NCBI GenBank assembly: GCA_902797035.1
Contig: CADBRH010000045.1
Coordinates: forward strand, 1-44,860
Length of the DNA: 44,860 nucleotides
Source of the DNA: an uncultured Bacteroidia bacterium
GTDB taxonomy: Bacteria; Bacteroidota; Bacteroidia; Bacteroidales; UBA932
Direction of reading: 5' to 3'
Position 1 is the first letter of the stretch. The number at the start of each line of letters is the position of its first letter. Below the pieces are notes generated by a model. It worked only from the letters and a program-made list of their open reading frames with translations. It was not told the DNA's origin and searched no databases. Below, piece after piece: positions 1 to 7,319 of the stretch. Both the position numbers and the translations under genes were made by a program.

Positions 1-834
1 GGGACCGCCATCATAAAGAAAGCTCTCGGTGTGGGCAAGGCCACGATAGCGATCGAGGACAACAAGCCGGAGGCCATAGAGAACATCAAAAAGGTGGTCG
101 CCGAGCTGAAGGAGAAGTCTCCGGAATATTCCGGGATCGAGGTCCTCTCCCTCATGAAGAAATATCCCGAGGGTGGCGAGAAGCAGCTGATTGACGCCGT
201 GATGCGCCGCCAGGTCAAGTCTGGCGGGTTGCCGATCGATGTAGGCGCCGTGGTGGACAATGTCTGCACCGCGCTCGCCGTCTATGAGGCCGTCCTGAAG
301 AACAAGCCCCTGATTGACAACTCTGTCACAGTCACTGGCGAGTGCTTCCCTAAGCAGGCCAACCTGATCGTAAGGGTGGGAACACCATTGCGGTATATCA
401 TTGATTATCTGGGAGGTGTCCCCGAGGACGCCGCCAAGATCGTCAGCGGAGGCCCCATGATGGGCAAGGCCATCGCCAACCTCGACGCCGCCTCGATGAA
501 GGGCACCGGTGGATTGCTCTTCCTCACAAGGGAGCAGACCAAGAGGATGCCAGAGAGCGGTTGCATCCGCTGCGGCAAATGCGCCGAGGCCTGCCCGATG
601 GGCCTTGAGCCGTTCCTTCTGAACCGCCTGGCCAAGGCCGGCGACACTGACGCCCTTGAGGCCAACGCCGTCCAGGATTGCATCATGTGCGGCTGTTGCC
701 TGTATTCATGTCCGGCCGGCATCCCGCTGCTGGATGTGATCAGTCAGGCCAGAGGACAAGTCATGGGTATAATGAGAGCCCGCGCGACGGCCGCCAAAGC
801 CGCCGCGGAGGCAGCCAAGGCTAAAACCGAATAA
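1..834 (+). CDS. rnfC: RnfC, ion-translocating oxidoreductase subunit C (5' partial)
   Basis: Peripheral iron-sulfur subunit of the Rnf complex, which passes electrons from ferredoxin to NAD+ and pumps ions across the inner membrane. The reading frame is open from base 1, so the N-terminal part (NADH/FMN-binding region) lies outside the window. An internal GTG at 31 is not a credible start because the homologous sequence continues upstream. Two CxxCxxCxxxCP ferredoxin motifs are visible, with first cysteines at about 562 and 679, as expected for two [4Fe-4S] clusters. The C-terminus is a short Ala/Lys-rich tail, much shorter than in proteobacterial RnfC. It is followed after 4 bases by rnfD. 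Identity is secure; only the missing 5' end limits the call. Confidence 0.95.
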   Translation, partial: GTAIIKKALGVGKATIAIEDNKPEAIENIKKVVAELKEKSPEYSGIEVLSLMKKYPEGGEKQLIDAVMRRQVKSGGLPIDVGAVVDNVCTALAVYEAVLKNKPLIDNSVTVTGECFPKQANLIVRVGTPLRYIIDYLGGVPEDAAKIVSGGPMMGKAIANLDAASMKGTGGLLFLTREQTKRMPESGCIRCGKCAEACPMGLEPFLLNRLAKAGDTDALEANAVQDCIMCGCCLYSCPAGIPLLDVISQARGQVMGIMRARATAAKAAAEAAKAKTE

Positions 835-838
835 GTGT

Positions 839-1825
839 ATGGACAAGATATTAGTTTCTCCGAACCCGCACCTCCACTCGAAGACCACGACCAAGGTTTT
901 GATGAGGGATGTCGTGATCGCCATGCTCCCAGCCGTGGCGGTCTCGGTCGTGTTCTACGGATGGAAGGAGCTTCTGGTGCTGGCAGTGAGCGTGCTGTCT
1001 TGCGTTCTCGTCGAGTACCTCATCACGAGGTTCTGTTTCAGGAAGCCCTCCACGATAGGGGACTGGTCAGCGATCGTGACCGGTGTGCTTCTCGCCCTTA
1101 ACCTGCCTCCGACCACCCCTTGGTGGGTCGTGTTCACCGGCGCCATGGTCGCCATCGGGGTAGCCAAGATGACCTTCGGAGGCCTGGGCCAGAATGTTTT
1201 CAACCCGGCTCTCGTCGGTCGTGTGTTCCTTCTGATTTCCTTCCCGACTTACATGACCCATTGGGAGATCCCCCAGGGACTTTTCGGGGTTGACGCCATT
1301 TCCGGAGCCACTCCTCTGGGCGCTATCAAGGAAGGCCTGATGCAGCCCGGAGCGACCGTGCAGGGCATCATGGCCGACCACGGGTACTCATATTCCCAGA
1401 TATTGTTCGCCAACATCGGAGGATCGGCTGGAGAGGCTTGTGCCATAGCCATCCTCCTCGGTTTCATCTACCTTCTCGTCCGGAAAGTGATAAAGCCTTG
1501 GACCACGCTCTCCATCCTCGGGACGGTGGCGCTGGTCTCCTGCGTGTTCTGGCTCGCTAATCCGCTCAGGTTCACCGATCCCCTGTTCAACCTGCTGACC
1601 GGAGGTCTCCTGCTGGGAGCCTGCTTCATGGCGACCGACTACGTGACCTCCCCGATGACAGTCAAGGGTGGGGTTGTCTATGGTATAGGAATAGGTTTCA
1701 TCACATTGATGATCAGGTACTTCGGTTCGTATCCGGAAGGAGTGAGCTTCGCTATCCTGATCATGAACTCGACCGTTCCGCTTCTCAACAACTGGTTCCA
1801 TCAGAAAAAATACGGGAGGGCATAG
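839..1825 (+). CDS. rnfD: RnfD, membrane subunit carrying covalent FMN
   Basis: Integral membrane subunit of the Rnf complex (328 aa, NqrB/RnfD family). The protein is dominated by hydrophobic helices, and the family flavinylation motif is present as SGATPL, with the FMN-accepting threonine at about residue 158. The sequence FGGLGQNVFNPALVGR is typical of the family. The ATG at 839 sits 4 bases after rnfC, and rnfG begins 3 bases after the stop, so the gene is embedded in the operon. Length and motif match functional RnfD. Confidence 0.96.
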   Translation: MDKILVSPNPHLHSKTTTKVLMRDVVIAMLPAVAVSVVFYGWKELLVLAVSVLSCVLVEYLITRFCFRKPSTIGDWSAIVTGVLLALNLPPTTPWWVVFTGAMVAIGVAKMTFGGLGQNVFNPALVGRVFLLISFPTYMTHWEIPQGLFGVDAISGATPLGAIKEGLMQPGATVQGIMADHGYSYSQILFANIGGSAGEACAIAILLGFIYLLVRKVIKPWTTLSILGTVALVSCVFWLANPLRFTDPLFNLLTGGLLLGACFMATDYVTSPMTVKGGVVYGIGIGFITLMIRYFGSYPEGVSFAILIMNSTVPLLNNWFHQKKYGRA

Positions 1826-1828
1826 ATC

Positions 1829-2392
1829 ATGGCTGTGAAATCAAATCTTATCAATATGGCTGTGTGCCTGACGGCGGTCTGTCTGGTCTGCTCGGCCCTT
1901 CTCGGCGGGATGTATGTCCTCACCGCGGAGCCTATAGCCAAGGCTAACGCCGAGATTCTCAAAGCCTCGATCGGGGCGGTCCTTCCCGAAGGGGGAGAAC
2001 TCTCCGAGGCTATGCCAATTGAGGTCGGCGGCCAGCCTTCCGAATATTACGTCAGCGCCTCCGGCGACGAGGTCAAGGCCTACGCCGTGAAGTCCACGAC
2101 TGTGGGCTTCGGCGGTCCCCTGACCCTGATGGTCGGTATCACCCCTGAAGGGAGCGTGTACAACACTTCCGTCCTCTCTCACACCGAGACCCCGGGCCTC
2201 GGCGCGAAATGTACGACCGACGAGCGTTTCTACTCCCAGTTCAAGGGGTTCGACCCCTCCGGAAAGATCCTCTCTGTCACAAAGGACGGTGGGGACGTGG
2301 ATGCCATCACCGCTTCCACGATTACTTCCAGGGCCTACGCCCTCGCTGTCAAGAACGCCGTTGAGGCCATCAAAAACATTAAAGGAGAATAG
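1829..2392 (+). CDS. rnfG: RnfG, FMN-binding subunit
   Basis: RnfG (187 aa) carries the second covalent flavin of the Rnf complex on the outer face of the cytoplasmic membrane. One N-terminal transmembrane helix (about residues 8-30) is followed by an FMN-binding domain. The flavin attachment motif reads TASTITS, with the acceptor threonine near residue 164. The glycine of the more common SGAT form is replaced, as I recall for other Bacteroidetes RnfG proteins. The HTETPGLGAKC segment is also characteristic. It lies 3 bases from both neighbours. Confidence 0.95.
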   Translation: MAVKSNLINMAVCLTAVCLVCSALLGGMYVLTAEPIAKANAEILKASIGAVLPEGGELSEAMPIEVGGQPSEYYVSASGDEVKAYAVKSTTVGFGGPLTLMVGITPEGSVYNTSVLSHTETPGLGAKCTTDERFYSQFKGFDPSGKILSVTKDGGDVDAITASTITSRAYALAVKNAVEAIKNIKGE

Positions 2393-2395
2393 GCC

Positions 2396-2986
2396 ATGAG
2401 CAAGAGAAAGTTTGATATTTTCGCCAAAGGCTTTTTCAAGGAGAACCCGACATTCGTCCTTCTTCTTGGAATGTGCCCCACGCTGGCCACGACCACTTCC
2501 GCCATCAACGGCCTAAGTATGGGTCTCGCGACCCTGTTCGTGCTCGTGCTTTCGAACATCGTGATCTCCGCGATAGCCCCGGTTGTTCCTGATAAGGTGC
2601 ATATCCCGGTTTACATCGTGGTGATCGCCACGTTCGTGACCATCCTCCAGTTCGCCATGCAGGCTTATACCCCCGATATGTACAAGACCCTCGGCCTTTT
2701 CATCCCGCTGATTGTCGTGAACTGCATCGTCCTCGGACGGGCCGAGGCCTTCGCGAGCAAGAACGGGATAGTGGACTCCGCGCTTGACGGTCTCGGGATC
2801 GGTTTCGGCTTCACGATGAGCCTGACTGTGCTCGGTATGGTCCGGGAGATTCTCGGCAGCGGTTCCATCTTCGGCTGGAAATTCATCGCCGGTGACGGTC
2901 TTCTCGTGTTCGTAATGGCCCCTGGCGCCTTCCTCGCCCTGGGCTATCTCATGGTGCTTTTCAACAGAATCGCTAAAAAGAACTAG
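2396..2986 (+). CDS. rnfE: RnfE, membrane subunit
   Basis: Integral membrane subunit of Rnf (196 aa, RnfA/RnfE/NqrD/NqrE family) with about six hydrophobic helices. The N-terminal ENPTFVLLLGMCPTLA segment contains the conserved cysteine thought to help bind an intramembrane iron centre together with RnfA. The sequence PLIVVNCIVLGRAEAFA is the family signature in the second half. It begins 3 bases after rnfG and ends 3 bases before rnfA. Confidence 0.96.
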   Translation: MSKRKFDIFAKGFFKENPTFVLLLGMCPTLATTTSAINGLSMGLATLFVLVLSNIVISAIAPVVPDKVHIPVYIVVIATFVTILQFAMQAYTPDMYKTLGLFIPLIVVNCIVLGRAEAFASKNGIVDSALDGLGIGFGFTMSLTVLGMVREILGSGSIFGWKFIAGDGLLVFVMAPGAFLALGYLMVLFNRIAKKN

Positions 2987-2989
2987 GCC

Positions 2990-3592
2990 ATGGAGTTTTT
3001 CCTAATAATCATCTCGGCGATATTCGTCAATAACATAATGCTGGCCCAGTTCCTGGGCACATGTCCTTTCCTGGGAGTCTCCAACAAGGTCTCGACAGCG
3101 ACCGGGATGTCCGGAGCGGTGGTCTTCGTCATAACCCTCGCCACCTTGGTCACGTACTTGATAAACAAGTACTTGCTGGTCGTGTTCGGCCTCGAGTTCC
3201 TTCAGACGATCGCTTTCATTCTCGTGATCGCCGCCCTGGTTCAGATGGTCGAGATAGTGCTGAAGAAGATCAGCCCCTCGCTTTACCAGGCTCTCGGGAT
3301 ATTCCTTCCCCTGATCACCACCAACTGCGCCGTCCTCGGTGTCGCGTTGAGCGTGGTGACCAAGGAGTTCACTTTCGGAGGAGGAGCGGCCCACATGCTG
3401 AACCTCGGCGAGTCCGTGGTGTACGCTTTCGCCACGGCCCTCGGCTATGGCATGGCCCTCATCCTCTTCGCCGGCCTGAGGGAGCATCTTGAACTCAACG
3501 ATGTCCCCAAGGCTTTCAAGGGAGTCCCTATCGCCCTCGTGACCTGCGGTATCCTGGCCATGGCGTTCATGGGATTCTCGGGTATGGTATAA
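2990..3592 (+). CDS. rnfA: RnfA, membrane subunit
   Basis: Integral membrane subunit of Rnf (200 aa), homologous to RnfE but with inverted topology. The motif NNIMLAQFLGTCPFLG near residues 14-29 and TTNCAVLGVAL near residue 109 are diagnostic, including the cysteines assigned to the membrane iron centre. This is the last gene of the (B)CDGEA order seen in Bacteroidetes; rnfB should lie upstream of the window. The next gene begins only 17 bases downstream and no terminator is visible, so some read-through into the exported-protein genes is possible. Confidence 0.96.
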   Translation: MEFFLIIISAIFVNNIMLAQFLGTCPFLGVSNKVSTATGMSGAVVFVITLATLVTYLINKYLLVVFGLEFLQTIAFILVIAALVQMVEIVLKKISPSLYQALGIFLPLITTNCAVLGVALSVVTKEFTFGGGAAHMLNLGESVVYAFATALGYGMALILFAGLREHLELNDVPKAFKGVPIALVTCGILAMAFMGFSGMV

Positions 3593-3609
3593 ATGAATAT
3601 TCAGACACT

Positions 3610-4083
3610 ATGAAAAAGTTTTTTTTGTTAATGGCCGCGGTGACGGCTTTCGTGACCGTGGCTTCCGCCCAGCCTAAGGCTTTGGGAGTCCGTGTCGGGA
3701 ATTACGGCGTTGATGTCAGCTATGAGAACTACGCCGGAGACAATGATTTCCTCGAGTTCGAACTTGGTCTGGATGACATGTTCAGCACCAGCGCTTTCCA
3801 TTTCGACGGGGTGTACAATTTCATGATAGCCCATCCTGACTGGACCACGTCCGGCCAGTGGGGGTTTTATGCCGGTCCCGGCGCCAGCGTGGCTGTTTGG
3901 GACAACGGCAAAGATGAGAATGTGGTGTTCGCCGGGATTCTCGGCAATGTGGGGCTTGATTATATTTTCGACATCCCCCTCCAACTCTCGGTAAGCCTCA
4001 GGCCGCGCCTGATGTTCGGGGACGGCAAGGTCCGCCAGAATGGCCTGCTGACCCTCGGCCTCGGCGCGAGATATATGTTCTGA
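3610..4083 (+). CDS. Small exported protein, probable outer-membrane beta-barrel
   Basis: A 157-aa protein starting MKKFFLLMAAVTAF and ending its signal peptide near VASAQ (residue about 21). The mature part has alternating hydrophobic and polar residues, several Gly-aromatic turns (GFYAGPGAS, GLDYIFD) and a C-terminal strand ending in the aromatic pair MF (GLGARYMF), which is the usual barrel-assembly signal. This pattern fits an 8-strand outer-membrane barrel. No function is recognised. The SGNH gene begins 1 base after its stop, so the two are probably co-translated. Confidence 0.7.
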   Translation: MKKFFLLMAAVTAFVTVASAQPKALGVRVGNYGVDVSYENYAGDNDFLEFELGLDDMFSTSAFHFDGVYNFMIAHPDWTTSGQWGFYAGPGASVAVWDNGKDENVVFAGILGNVGLDYIFDIPLQLSVSLRPRLMFGDGKVRQNGLLTLGLGARYMF

Positions 4084-4084
4084 T

Positions 4085-5194
4085 ATGCGTAAACTGTTTA
4101 CATTCATAAGTTTCCTTCTTTCTGTCGTTCTCGCGACTGTCGCCGCCTTGGCCCAGGACGCGCCGAAGTACCAGTACTATGACGCCTCGGCCTTCCCGAT
4201 CTACGGTAAGGCCGTCGAGAACACTTCAGCGACCTACGAGAGGCTTCCCGCCTCGCTGGAGGGGGTGATCAGGCAGCCTGTCTGGGATCTCGCCCACCAT
4301 TCGGCGGGAATCTCGGTGAGGTTCCGCTCCGACTCGCCTTCCATCCGTCTGCGCTGGGTCTCTTTCGGACTTCACACGATGAACCATATGACCGATACCG
4401 GCACCCGCGGCCTTGACCTCTATGCGAGGGATCCCGCTTCCGGGACTTGGAGGTTTGTCAAGAGCGCCCGTCCCGTGAAAGACACGCTCAACGACCAGAG
4501 GGTGATCGCCAACATGGAGCCGCTGATGAGGGAGTACATCGTGTATCTTTCCCTGTACGAAGGGGTCAAGAGGCTTGAGATAGGGGTTGAGGAAGGTTCC
4601 GTGATCGAGGGTCCATCCATCGACAGCCCGAGGAAAGGCTCTCCGATTGTGATGTATGGCACCAGTATCCTTCAGGGAGGCTGCGCCAACCGCCCCGGGA
4701 TGGCTTTCACGAACATCATTTCCCGCGAACTGGACCGTGAGGTGGTGAACCTCGGTTTCAGCGGCAACGCCAAACTGGACTACGAGATAGCCGAGTTGAT
4801 GGCTTCCGTGAAGGATCCCGCCGTGTTCGTCCTTGACAACGTGCCCAACTGCGGGCATGAGCTGATCGACGAGAGGCAGGAGAGGTTTTTCAGGATAATC
4901 AGGGACGCTCATCCGAGGGTGCCTGTGATATTCATAGAGAGCCCCAACTTCCCTCATCTGGACTTGGACCTTAAGGAAGCGGCTGACTACTCGGCCCGTA
5001 ACGCCTCCATGAGGACTGTCTTCGAGAAGCTCAAGAAGGCCGGGGAGAAGAATATCTACTACATCAAGGGAGACAAGATGCTAGGTGACGACAAGGAAGC
5101 TACCGTCGACGGCTGCCACTTCACCGACCTCGGTATGTCCCGGTACACCGAGTATGTCCTTCCCACTCTAAAGAAAGCCTTGAAAAAGAAATAA
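4085..5194 (+). CDS. Secreted SGNH/GDSL-family esterase
   Basis: A 369-aa exported hydrolase with a signal peptide ending near LAQD (about residue 24). An N-terminal beta-sandwich-like domain (about 30-180) precedes an SGNH hydrolase domain. Block I is YGTSILQGG with the nucleophile serine at about 194, the SGNAKLD segment provides the Gly and Asn of blocks II/III, and VDGCHFTDLG near the C-terminus supplies Asp342 and His345. This matches the Bacteroidetes two-domain GDSL_3-type enzymes, which are thought to remove acetyl or other acyl groups from glycans. The actual substrate is unknown. Its position between a barrel protein and two lipoproteins suggests a surface or periplasmic role. Confidence 0.85.
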   Translation: MRKLFTFISFLLSVVLATVAALAQDAPKYQYYDASAFPIYGKAVENTSATYERLPASLEGVIRQPVWDLAHHSAGISVRFRSDSPSIRLRWVSFGLHTMNHMTDTGTRGLDLYARDPASGTWRFVKSARPVKDTLNDQRVIANMEPLMREYIVYLSLYEGVKRLEIGVEEGSVIEGPSIDSPRKGSPIVMYGTSILQGGCANRPGMAFTNIISRELDREVVNLGFSGNAKLDYEIAELMASVKDPAVFVLDNVPNCGHELIDERQERFFRIIRDAHPRVPVIFIESPNFPHLDLDLKEAADYSARNASMRTVFEKLKKAGEKNIYYIKGDKMLGDDKEATVDGCHFTDLGMSRYTEYVLPTLKKALKKK

Positions 5195-5205
5195 TCACGC
5201 GAATC

Positions 5206-6159
5206 ATGACTCGTGCCGGTTCAAGAATATTCATAGCTCTCGCCTTGGTCTCGCTATTCTGCGTCTCTTGCGGCAGTGACAACGAGGTGGTGGCTGTCCG
5301 TCTGAGCGAGAGCTCAATGACGCTTAAGGTTGGGGAGACCGCTACCCTGGACGCCGTTGTGGTGCCGCCGGTAGCTGATTATGACCAGATTGTCTGGTCG
5401 AGCAGCGATCCTTCGGTGGCGACCGTGGAGAACGGCGTGATTCATGTCCATAAGGCCGGAACCGCCAACATCACCGCTTCGGCGGGCGGCGTTATCAGTC
5501 GCGCGTGCTCGATCACGGTGGATATTCCTGTTCTTGAGGTCTCGGACCCCCAGGATCTTCAGGATCCCGTGGAACCCGCTGTTGAGGTCGGGCCTGAGGA
5601 CAAGACACCGGCTGAGCCTGATGAGCCGGCTGAACCCTCAGATCCCGTTGATCCTACCGACCCGGTCGAGCCTGATCCTGATGACTCTGAGTCGGCTGAG
5701 CCTGAGGCCTCCGCCTCTAAAGGGGTATGCTTCATCTATGATGTGGATTTTGGCGAGAAAGGCTCTTACATTGACCTTGACAGTCTCGTCACGGTCACCG
5801 ATTGGAGAGGGAGGAACTTCAATGATAATCCAGGTTACTGGAATTATTACGGCCCGTTCGAGTTCACGGTTGACCTTGGGAACGCCGAGTGTGACATGAA
5901 CGGGGAGAGGCAGACCCTCCCTCAGAGTATCACCCTGTTCCAGACCGCGCCCGGGGCCACCAGCGCCTTGGATCCCACCTCGGGAGGAACGATTCAGCTA
6001 CCCGTCAACAGGCACGGGTTCCTCATGGTCAAGTTCAGTACCGTGGGCCTGACCGATTCCTTCAACATCTTTGTCAAAGTTAAGGTCAAATACGGCTTCG
6101 GGACAATCCAGACCGACTGGATAACAATCCCTGTCATCAAAGCCCATCCCGCCGACTAG
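5206..6159 (+). CDS. Surface lipoprotein with Big2 domain and acidic Pro-rich linker
   Basis: A 317-aa lipoprotein. The N-terminal hydrophobic stretch ends in the lipobox LFCVSC (lipidated Cys22). Residues about 29-103 form a bacterial Ig-like group 2 (Big2) domain, recognisable by VRLSESSMTLKVGETATL, VWSSSDPSVATVENG and GTANITA. Residues about 105-170 are a low-complexity linker of repeated Asp/Glu-Pro units (for example EPAEPSDPVDPTDPVEPDP). The remaining ~145 residues are a beta-rich domain I do not recognise, containing no cysteine after residue about 230. The build (lipid anchor, Ig domain, extended spacer, terminal domain) is that of a surface-displayed protein. Binding partner unknown. 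Confidence 0.75.
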   Translation: MTRAGSRIFIALALVSLFCVSCGSDNEVVAVRLSESSMTLKVGETATLDAVVVPPVADYDQIVWSSSDPSVATVENGVIHVHKAGTANITASAGGVISRACSITVDIPVLEVSDPQDLQDPVEPAVEVGPEDKTPAEPDEPAEPSDPVDPTDPVEPDPDDSESAEPEASASKGVCFIYDVDFGEKGSYIDLDSLVTVTDWRGRNFNDNPGYWNYYGPFEFTVDLGNAECDMNGERQTLPQSITLFQTAPGATSALDPTSGGTIQLPVNRHGFLMVKFSTVGLTDSFNIFVKVKVKYGFGTIQTDWITIPVIKAHPAD

Positions 6160-6199
6160 CGGTATCTGTTCACTGGTGTATTCGCCCAAATTATTTTGT

Positions 6200-6958
6200 A
6201 TGAAGAAATTAAGAGGATTATTCATTGTGTTGGCAGCCTTGGCCGCCATGGTCTCTTGTAATAAGGAGGGCCGCTCTTCGGCCAGCATGACGTTGACCAC
6301 TCCTTTCGACCTGACCGAATATGAAATCAAGGAGTATTGCGTCGATGGCTTGCTTGTCTCGCCATCTTTCTGCTGGGACGAAGTCTGTGACTACAAAAGT
6401 TTGGCTGACGGGATGAACTCTGGCTATCATGGTGGTTTCGTCTTATCCACCCTCGTGGCCACCAGCGCCGCCAGTGACGATGTCGCCAAGTTCACCTCCT
6501 GCACTACTACCGGAGGAGTGCTTGGTAGCTCCGGGTACATGGTTTACAACCAGACCTCCACAATGCCTACTAAGGACATTGAATACCTGTTAAGCGGCTT
6601 CCACTCCGCCTCCACCGAGGTCGTGAGTTGCGCCATCACTAACAATCTTTATAACAAGAGGCTGAAAGACAACAACTTGATCGTCAAGGGCGACTATCTT
6701 AAGGTTGTGGCGGAGTTCTTAAAGGGCGGCACGGTTGTGGATAAGCTCGAGAAGTACCTGATTGACTTCGCGACGGTCACGGAGCTGAAGATGACGGAGG
6801 ATTGGGACATCTGGGACATGAGCAAGGACGCTGAGAACCAGAACAAGAAAATCACCGGTTTCGACGCTGTCAAGTTCAAGGTCGAGTGTTCAGGCGAGCA
6901 CATCAGCCCCGCCTTCTGCGTCGACAACTACTCCGTTTACCTGAGTGTCGAGTACTAA
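6200..6958 (+). CDS. Lipoprotein with DUF4465-like domain
   Basis: The start chosen is the ATG at 6200 (MKKLRGLFIV) rather than the in-frame codon at 6176, because it places a normal lipoprotein signal at the N-terminus with lipobox MVSC (Cys20). The mature ~230 aa resemble the DUF4465 family of Bacteroidetes exported proteins: a GSSGYMVYN segment, then ITNNLYNKRLKDNN, then GDYLKVVAEF, a WDIWDMS segment and a final PAFCVDNYSVYL strand. The family assignment is from memory of its layout, not from a search. No catalytic motif is seen. It is the last of the four exported proteins. Confidence 0.65.
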   Translation: MKKLRGLFIVLAALAAMVSCNKEGRSSASMTLTTPFDLTEYEIKEYCVDGLLVSPSFCWDEVCDYKSLADGMNSGYHGGFVLSTLVATSAASDDVAKFTSCTTTGGVLGSSGYMVYNQTSTMPTKDIEYLLSGFHSASTEVVSCAITNNLYNKRLKDNNLIVKGDYLKVVAEFLKGGTVVDKLEKYLIDFATVTELKMTEDWDIWDMSKDAENQNKKITGFDAVKFKVECSGEHISPAFCVDNYSVYLSVEY

Positions 6959-6988
6959 TTGAGAATCCTCTCGCGCAAGGTAAATCAT

Positions 6989-6996
6989 TATATTTG
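6989..6996 (+). promoter_or_regulatory. Bacteroidetes-type -7 promoter box for the 7002 gene
   Basis: TATATTTG is an exact match to the Bacteroidetes -7 consensus TAnnTTTG. It ends 5 bases before the ATG at 7002, so transcription would begin at or next to the start codon. No clear TTTG -33 element is visible at the expected spacing. Confidence 0.5.
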
Positions 6997-7001
6997 ACAG
7001 T

Positions 7002-7289
7002 ATGGAAAGTAACAGGATCACTGACGAGTATATCACCACCCTCGGGCCGGACGAGGTGTTTGTGTTCGGGTCGAACCTTCATGGCTACCACGGGGGCGGA
7101 GCGGCCGCGGCCGCGCATAGGCGTTTCGGGGCCGTGTGGGGTCAGGGAGTTGGGCTTCAGGGACAGAGTTACGCTATTCCTACAATGCAGGGTGGGGTTG
7201 AGACAATCAAGCCCTATGTGGACGAGTTCATCGGGTTCGAAAACATCGCCCTTCCGGAATCATTCTGGAAGGTGCTGGGTGAAGGGTAG
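7002..7289 (+). CDS. A1S_2505-family protein, apparently internally deleted
   Basis: A 95-aa cytosolic protein. Residues 1-77 match the conserved N-terminal part of a small bacterial and phage family (NCBI name 'A1S_2505 family phage non-structural protein'), with EVFVFGSNLHGYHGGGAA and GQGVGLQGQSYAIPTMQGG; the glycine-rich segments resemble an ADP-ribose (macro-like) pocket. After DEFIGF the protein jumps directly to ENIALPESFWKVL, which in full-length members is the extreme C-terminus. The ~35-40 residues normally between them, including a conserved Ile-Gly-Cys-Gly-Ile-Ala-Gly segment, are absent without a frameshift. It may be a non-functional remnant or a minimal form. The family function is not established. 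Confidence 0.7.
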   Translation: MESNRITDEYITTLGPDEVFVFGSNLHGYHGGGAAAAAHRRFGAVWGQGVGLQGQSYAIPTMQGGVETIKPYVDEFIGFENIALPESFWKVLGEG

Positions 7290-7291
7290 GC

Positions 7292-7319
7292 AAAAAAAGA
7301 GGTTGACGCTACATTAGCG
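7292..7319 (-). terminator. Possible intrinsic terminator at the end of gltX
   Basis: On the minus strand the stem CGCTA / TAGCG (3-base loop, 7307-7319) includes the gltX stop codon and is followed after 8 bases by a run of seven T (7292-7298). The 5-bp stem is short and the spacer is long for a strong terminator, so the call is tentative. It is the only candidate at the end of the 17-kb dcw-gltX unit. Confidence 0.35.

Noticed and set aside
5515..5715. Repeated Asp/Glu-Pro units as a possible DNA tandem repeat
   Set aside because: The repetition is at protein level with variable codons and spacing, a normal lipoprotein spacer.
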